Origin: Zoopage sp. CT-All
Lineage: Eukaryota; Zoopagomycota; Zoopagomycetes; Zoopagales; Zoopagaceae
Reading direction: 5' to 3'
NCBI GenBank assembly: GCA_004114245.1
Contig: QZWS01000044.1
Span: 1 to 34,816, forward strand
DNA: 34,816 bases
Part shown: positions 30,301-34,816 of the stretch, piece after piece
How the letters are laid out: each line of letters opens with the position of its first letter
Numbering within the stretch: the stretch's first letter is position 1
Position numbers and translations under genes: made by a program
Notes under the pieces: generated by a model
The model's database searches: none
The model's input: the letters and a program-made list of their open reading frames with translations, nothing else
What the model was told of the DNA's origin: nothing

Positions 30301-31592
30301 TGCAGGTTGTCAACATTAACACTGCCACGGAGAGATACGGATTCCTATTTGACGATTTGCTTGTCACAGCAAAGGCACCAAAGGCTGATCTCAACGAAGG
30401 CATTGGTCTGTCATCCAAATTCAGCATTCGCTCGGTAGTGCTACTCTCCGGATGCCAAGTGTTCTCGGCCCCCGATGTCTTTGTCACGGACGACCAGGCA
30501 GAGCAGCTCGATACCGTCCGAGAGTTTGTGAAGGAATTTTCAGCGGATCCCTATGTCGCGCTCAAGAACGCGGTCAGCAAGCGCATGGCTCGATCAGAGC
30601 CAAGCTCGATTGCCGGTCTCCTACACCGCACTCAAGGCCTCGACCGTCGCCGCATGGGAAAATATTTGGCAGGCGAAGGGAATGGCGGTATTTTGGCCGC
30701 ATACGTCGATCGCATTCCCACGAGAGGGCTTTCGCTGTCGGAGGCATTCTGGGTGTTTCTCAAAACTGTGCATCTCCCGAACAAGACGCTTATGCAGGAA
30801 CGGTGGTTGTCTGCATTTTCGCGATGTTGGGCGCAGGCCAATCCAAATGCCCTTGATGCAAGAGCATCGTTGAAAGTATTGCGAGCAGCTGCCGGACTTG
30901 CCAAGGCTCCGACAGCAGAGATATATGAGCACGCGATGAAAGTACGCAAAAAATTAGATACGCGACGATGGGAAGAGGATTCCGAGTCAGCACTCGTACT
31001 GGTCTCCGACGGCTTTCAAGCGATGCCAATCATCGTGCAAAGCTTTCCCGTCCGACTTACTGCCAAGCAAATATCGAAGGAGATTCGCATTGTTCTCCCT
31101 GGCCCGGATCCAGATCTTCGGATCCACCTTGTCGGCGAATCTGGACTAGTTTTCGCACCTGACGTTGTGGGCTTTGCCGAGTCAGCCGAGGCGGCATTCA
31201 CTATTGCTGGCGAAAAGACTGGAAAACGATATGTCGCGTTCCTGAAAGCGGGTGCATCCGCGGGCAAGTACCACGACGTTGGCTGTCGAACTATCATGGT
31301 GGAACGATCGTTTATGCGCTGGACGTTCCGAGTGGATGCTATGCATGCGATGGACGTGCGTACGTCTGCTCCATCCGACTCGAGCAAGCATCGATACATG
31401 CTCAGCGTTGATAACCAGGCTGATAAAATGGAGTGGTGGCGTGTCCTCGAGTTGGCCATTCAGTCTGGGGAGGGCGAGGAGACGGACGCGCAGGAGACAT
31501 TGGACGTAGTTCAGGGCCAGTTGTTCACAGCAGAGGGCGGAGGTCGTGAGATGACTGGGGAGGAGCTGGAGGCTGTATTGTGTATGCGATAA
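27356..31592 (+). CDS. Large disordered protein with PH - degenerate Sec7 - PH C-terminus (ArfGEF-like)
   Basis: Two exons, 27356-29708 and 29752-31592 (43-nt intron, GTATCC..TTCCAG), give 1397 residues. Residues 1-955 are low-complexity, rich in Ser/Pro/Ala. A first PH-like domain starts at about 960 (LVKHGPLLQV, RYGFLFDDLLV). Residues about 1040-1145 match the first half of a Sec7 domain: IAGLL, GLDRRRMGKYL, ILAAYV, LSLSEAFWVFL, a LPxx turn and AFSRCWAQANP. The invariant glutamic finger of Sec7 (LPGE) is LPNK here, so Lys1129 replaces Glu. The second half with the usual MLNTDLHNP-type motif is not recognisable. A second PH-like domain ends in HRYMLSVDNQADKMEWWRVL. Architecture recalls Syt1/Yel1-type Arf GEFs, but catalytic exchange is doubtful. 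The first in-frame ATG (27356) was chosen; the frame is open back to 27209 without ATG. Confidence 0.78.
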
Positions 31593-31678
31593 CTTATACT
31601 GTTCAATGATACAGATGTCTACAATCCACGCAGTGATCTCTGCCCGGGTAGCGACATGCCGAATGATAACAGCCTTCA

Positions 31679-31900
31679 TCACCTCGGGTTTACCATGACA
31701 AGGCGGTCCAGGCGGGCGACCAGAATGTTGGCTGAATGAGCCACGCACTTGCCCATAGGAATATGGCGTCCTCCCAGGCTTAACCCTTGGGCACGCACTT
31801 TCTCCAACTCCTGCGCTGTATCAGATGCAACGATACAGGCATTCTTCGCAGTGCAAAGGTCTGATCCAAATGCACAAAGTGGGCGAAGAACAATAGAGGC
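31679..31900 (-). other. Open reading remnant, possibly retroelement-derived
   Basis: A 73-codon open stretch on the minus strand, without ATG at its start, contains CIVASDTAQELEKVRAQG and LGGRHIPMG. These resemble the last strand and helix of an RRM-like fold, as found in some LINE ORF1/gag proteins. It abuts the PD-(D/E)XK-like frame on the other strand. Short and unsupported by splice sites, so it may be chance. Confidence 0.22.
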
Positions 31901-31954
31901 TTAGCTCAGACACGCTTCTCAGACGAAATCAACAGGCTGCTCACCGCAGATTTG

Positions 31955-32341
31955 ATGGATCCTAATGGGGACGAATGGAACACGCTGAGGTCTAACCCCA
32001 GAGACAAGATGGTGTCCCGTTTCGCGAACAACATCCTTGACATTACTAAAACGCACACAGACGTAGAAAACAGCATAAACATGCTCTCTATATCACTGCT
32101 GGAACATTTTGGTTACGACGATCAGGATCTCGCCATACGAGGTGGTGGAGAGCTATGGCTGAAGATGAACGGAAGTCAAGCCAGTGCCAGACCCGATCTG
32201 TACATCGAAGCATCCATACTTACTATCAGACTCCTAGTGCAGGAGAACAAGAGCCATCGGGCTTCGACAAACTGGGTCCTGACTAGCAAGACGACCGAAA
32301 AGTTTGTGGACATGAATCCCCAGGCACAGCCGCCGCGATGA
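31955..32341 (+). pseudogene. Truncated PD-(D/E)XK-like protein of the mobile-element zone
   Basis: 128 codons from ATG 31955; the frame is open back to 31866 (CTKWAKNNRGLAQTRFSDE). Residues about 74-95 read ARPDLYIEASILTIRLLVQENK. This fits the core of the PD-(D/E)XK nuclease fold, with PD on one strand and Q/E-x-K after a hydrophobic strand. Fungal genomes carry families of such proteins ending the core in LVQEDK. The frame stops shortly after the core, right where the retrotransposon ORF1 begins (ATGA overlap at 32338-32341), so it is probably cut by the insertion. Intact relatives would be longer. Confidence 0.42.
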
Positions 32342-33648
32342 CACCCATCCTGCCACTGACGTCCATCCCGCAACTGCTTAGGCCACGAGCCGCAGCTTCC
32401 GCAATTGCCACTACCAGCACCGCGGCCGCCAGCACAGACCCTGGGGCCGCAGACCCTGTCCCCGCCGCCGTCGCCGTGGAGGTGCCACCCGACGGCATAG
32501 CCAAAAGTGAAAAGACCCCCAAAGATAGTTGCCTGGCCAGGGAAGTGAATGGTATGGGCAAGGATGAGAAGGTGGAGGTGGTGGAAGAGCTGCTCGACGC
32601 GCTGTCGGTGAGCACGCTACGCACGCTGTCAGAGAGCCTCCTTCATCTGGGCCAGAAGCTGATCCATGCCCACAATACAATCGCCGAGAGCCAAGGCATG
32701 CTGCTCCAAGAGGCTCCGCCACCACCGCCGCCAGCCCCTGTCCAGAATGAGCCAGAGGAACAGCCAGCGCTTGACACGTATGTCAGTGCTGTGGCCAAGC
32801 TGGCGCAGCAGAGTAATGCCGCCCCCCGTCTGAACCATGCCAAGTCCATTGCTGAAATGATCTGAAAGGCGAACGAGGAACAGGATCTGGAGGCACGCTG
32901 GAGCCAGGTTCTTGCCTCAATGGCGAACTTGCTGATGCGGCAGTCGACCGAGGGTACTGCCCATGCCAGATCCCGTCGCCCCGACATTGATTACATGACG
33001 CCAGCATACCGTCGCCTTGTGAAAGTGACTGCCAAGATGTCCAAGCCCATTCCGGACTACTTGACAAAGAGATGGCTGGTGGCTATGGGAATTGACGCAG
33101 CTCCTATGCTGTACAGCATGACGATCAACACGACGCGTGGCCCACGTATGGAGTTTGTACTATTTGCAGACATGGAAAACCAGTTCCGCAAGGAGGTGGA
33201 GGAGAAGACAGGTGGATATTGCCAGCTTAAAGAGCATTGAGCCCCGTTTGATATGAGCTCACCCAAACATGCAGTTTAGTCCGATGCCCGCAAGAAGGCC
33301 AAGATCCTCTGCCTCCGCCGCAGGTACACAGCAAACCGCGATAAGATGCACAACGCCAAGGCTAAATGGCAGGCGTCGCAAGTCTTTTGTCAGTTCTGCT
33401 GGGAGGACATGGCAGAGATCAGTGGCAGCTTTGAACCAGTTCACCTGGAGCGGATGCCGGAAGAGGTCAAGGCGGCCTACCACAACCGATTGCAATATGA
33501 CCTCGAGCAAGGTCTGATCCAGGAACTGCCAAGGGCAGTCCAGGAGGAGGACGCAGAGATTGCCAACTTTGATCTGGGCAAGATCCCGCTTACTCAGCTT
33601 GACCCAATTGAACTGCGCATGACCCCCCTGCTATCCAATGAATCCTGA
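32338..33648 (+). pseudogene. LINE ORF1 (gag-like) with three in-frame stop codons
   Basis: One continuous frame of about 436 codons is interrupted only by TGA at 32863, TGA at 33238 and TAG at 33277. On both sides of each stop the sequence reads as protein. It has an Ala/Pro/Thr-rich N-terminus, then a helical region (EVVEELLDALSVSTLRTLSE), a proline run, a central region (TPAYRRLVKVTAKMSKPIPD), and a C-terminal part with CQFCWEDM and acidic helices. No CCHC knuckle was seen. ORF1 proteins of LINEs bind the element RNA. Confidence 0.55.
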
Positions 33649-34816
33649 GCCCAGAGAGGTAAACCGCTATGACCTTAATGACCCCGACCCTGTTCCGACC
33701 CTTGTTCCTGCTCCGACCTATGCCCCTGCTCTGACCCTTGCTCCTGTTCTAACTCATGCCCCTGCTCCAACTCATGCCCCTGTTCCAACCCATGCCCCTG
33801 TTCTGACCCATGCCTCTGTTCCGACCCTTGCTCCTGTTCCAACCCATGCCCCTGTTCCGACCCTTGACCCTGTTCCCAACCCATTCCAGCCCCTGTCTGC
33901 ATCCTCCCAGCTCCCTGACCCACGACCCAATTTTGCAACACTGCGTGGCATGACGTTCAATGCCCGTGGCCTGGCTGATCTTGGCAAGCAAGCAGCAATG
34001 CTTCGCTGGATCGCCGACCTTGATCTAGACTTTGCTTCCTATTTGAGACCAATATGTCCAAGCACCAGCTGGAGGGCCTGCCCCACGGCCTGCCCAGTGG
34101 TGAGTATGGATACCATGTACTTTACGCTGCGACTATGATCAATGATTGACTGGCTGCATTGGCCCTTCTATTGCGGTCAAGCCTGTTTATGCGCGTCTGC
34201 TGGATGTAGACGGTGACTAGCCGGATGGTGGCTATGGCCCTGCAGTACAAAGGCACAGATATTGTCCTGGTGGGAGTGCATTACCCGCACAATGACACGC
34301 GAGAGGTGGACAACACTTTGGCACGCATTCTGACGGACGCTAGAGACCGCGGTCACCCAGTGGTTATGGGCGGTGACTGGAACGGTGTGCTAGACCCCTC
34401 GCTTGATCGCTGGACCGTGGGTGCAGACGGCGAGCGCCTGGAAGACATTGTCTTGTTGATCCCTGGCGCGAGACATGCCCAGATGCTCAGGTCGCCACAT
34501 TCAGTTGCCGGGGCAGGACCAATGGGACCGAGACTGTGCAGCGCTACTCGCGCCTTGACTATTACCTCTGCACCCGAGACCTGCAGCCACGAGTGGTCTC
34601 TGCGGGGGTGGAATTGCCGCCAATAGACGTCCGGTCTGACCATGCCGGCGTCTCAATAGAGATAGATATGAGGGGCTGGACAGCATCCACGCCCGGTCGC
34701 CTCCTGTCACCTCGCACCGTGTTCCGCCTGAACCGTGCAACGGAGGAGCAGTGGGAAGAGTACAAAGACGCTCTGGCAAAGCGCATCAAGAGAGATAGTA
34801 TATTGCAGCAGCTGGG
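33638..34816 (+). pseudogene. LINE ORF2 fragment: APE-type (EEP) endonuclease with multiple frameshifts
   Basis: Endonuclease blocks can be followed across frames: MTFNARGLADLGKQ (frame 2, near 33950), FLFETNMSKHQ (frame 1, 34036, the catalytic E block), AVKPVYARLLDVDG (frame 3), IVLVGVHYP and VMGGDWNGVLDPSLDR (frame 1, 34261-34410), then VDPWRE, SRLDYYL and SDHAGV (frame 3, up to 34650). The order ARGL / ET / GDWN / SRLDY / SDH is that of LINE apurinic-type endonucleases, which nick target DNA for target-primed reverse transcription. At least four 1-2 nt shifts break it. The frame-3 reading continues open to the window end (linker before the reverse transcriptase). Confidence 0.7.
33689..33886 (+). 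repeat. 18-bp minisatellite coding for P-V-P-T-H-A repeats
   Basis: About eleven tandem 18-bp units of consensus CCTGTTCCRACYCATGCC, with substitutions but no length change, encode hexapeptides P-[VA]-[PL]-T-[HLY]-A. It lies at the start of LINE ORF2, between ORF1 and the endonuclease. The kept 18-nt period keeps it in frame. Confidence 0.82.

Larger units (their letters stand above)
32338..34816 (+). mobile_element. Decayed non-LTR (LINE) retrotransposon, 3' end beyond the window
   Basis: The order ORF1 (coiled-coil, gag-like), proline-rich spacer, APE-type endonuclease is the 5' half of a LINE element. Three in-frame stops interrupt ORF1 and at least four frameshifts interrupt the endonuclease, so this copy is dead. 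The reverse transcriptase should lie to the right of 34816. The 5' boundary is probably near 32320-32338, where the upstream PD-(D/E)XK-like frame breaks off. No target-site duplication can be checked without the other end. Confidence 0.72.

Noticed and set aside
33689-33886. CRISPR-like array
   Set aside because: The units are directly contiguous without spacers and encode a hexapeptide repeat; it is a minisatellite in a retroelement.

Overview
The window looks like a gene-dense piece of nuclear DNA from an early-diverging fungus. Genes sit 50-150 bp apart, and most are split by very short introns (about 40-50 nt) with GT..AG ends and CTRA-type branch sites. The proteins are typical eukaryotic ones. 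A short animal-like Mia40 and a BRI3-family protein sit beside fungal-style genes (Yta7, a three-KH hnRNP-K type protein, Kex2-like processing). The species cannot be named from the sequence alone. Exon joins below were worked out by hand from splice signals and reading-frame continuity.

Left part (1-7.8 kb): a small split gene for a complex I subunit of the NDUFB2 type; a convergent three-KH RNA-binding protein; an AT-rich, gene-free island (about 2.84-3.79 kb); a secreted protein with 11-residue amphipathic repeats behind a dibasic site; a disordered acidic protein of unknown function; and a five-exon metal-dependent O-methyltransferase that shares a short divergent promoter with a BRI3-like membrane protein.

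Middle (8.2-21.1 kb): two kinase domains lie head to tail. The first keeps its catalytic residues and the second has lost its metal ligands. A well-formed in-frame 43-nt intron bridges them, so they are best read as one kinase-pseudokinase gene. A nine-exon P5B ATPase (ATP13A2/Ypk9 type, vacuolar polyamine/cation transport) is divergent from an eleven-exon Yta7/ATAD2 chromatin AAA ATPase. The U5 snRNP protein Dim1, whose first exon is only the start codon, shares a 63-bp promoter with Mia40.

Right part (22-31.6 kb): three long, largely disordered Ser/Pro-rich proteins. One has a coiled coil resembling the centrosomin CM1 motif. One carries two candidate PP1-docking RVxF motifs. The third has a PH / Sec7-like / PH tail in which the Sec7 glutamic finger is lysine. 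By inference these could belong to cytoskeleton, polarity or trafficking functions.

Right edge (31.6-34.8 kb): a decayed mobile-element zone. It holds a truncated PD-(D/E)XK-like reading frame and a non-LTR retrotransposon with an ORF1 broken by three stops, an 18-bp minisatellite, and an APE-type endonuclease broken by at least four frameshifts. The element runs off the window before any reverse transcriptase.
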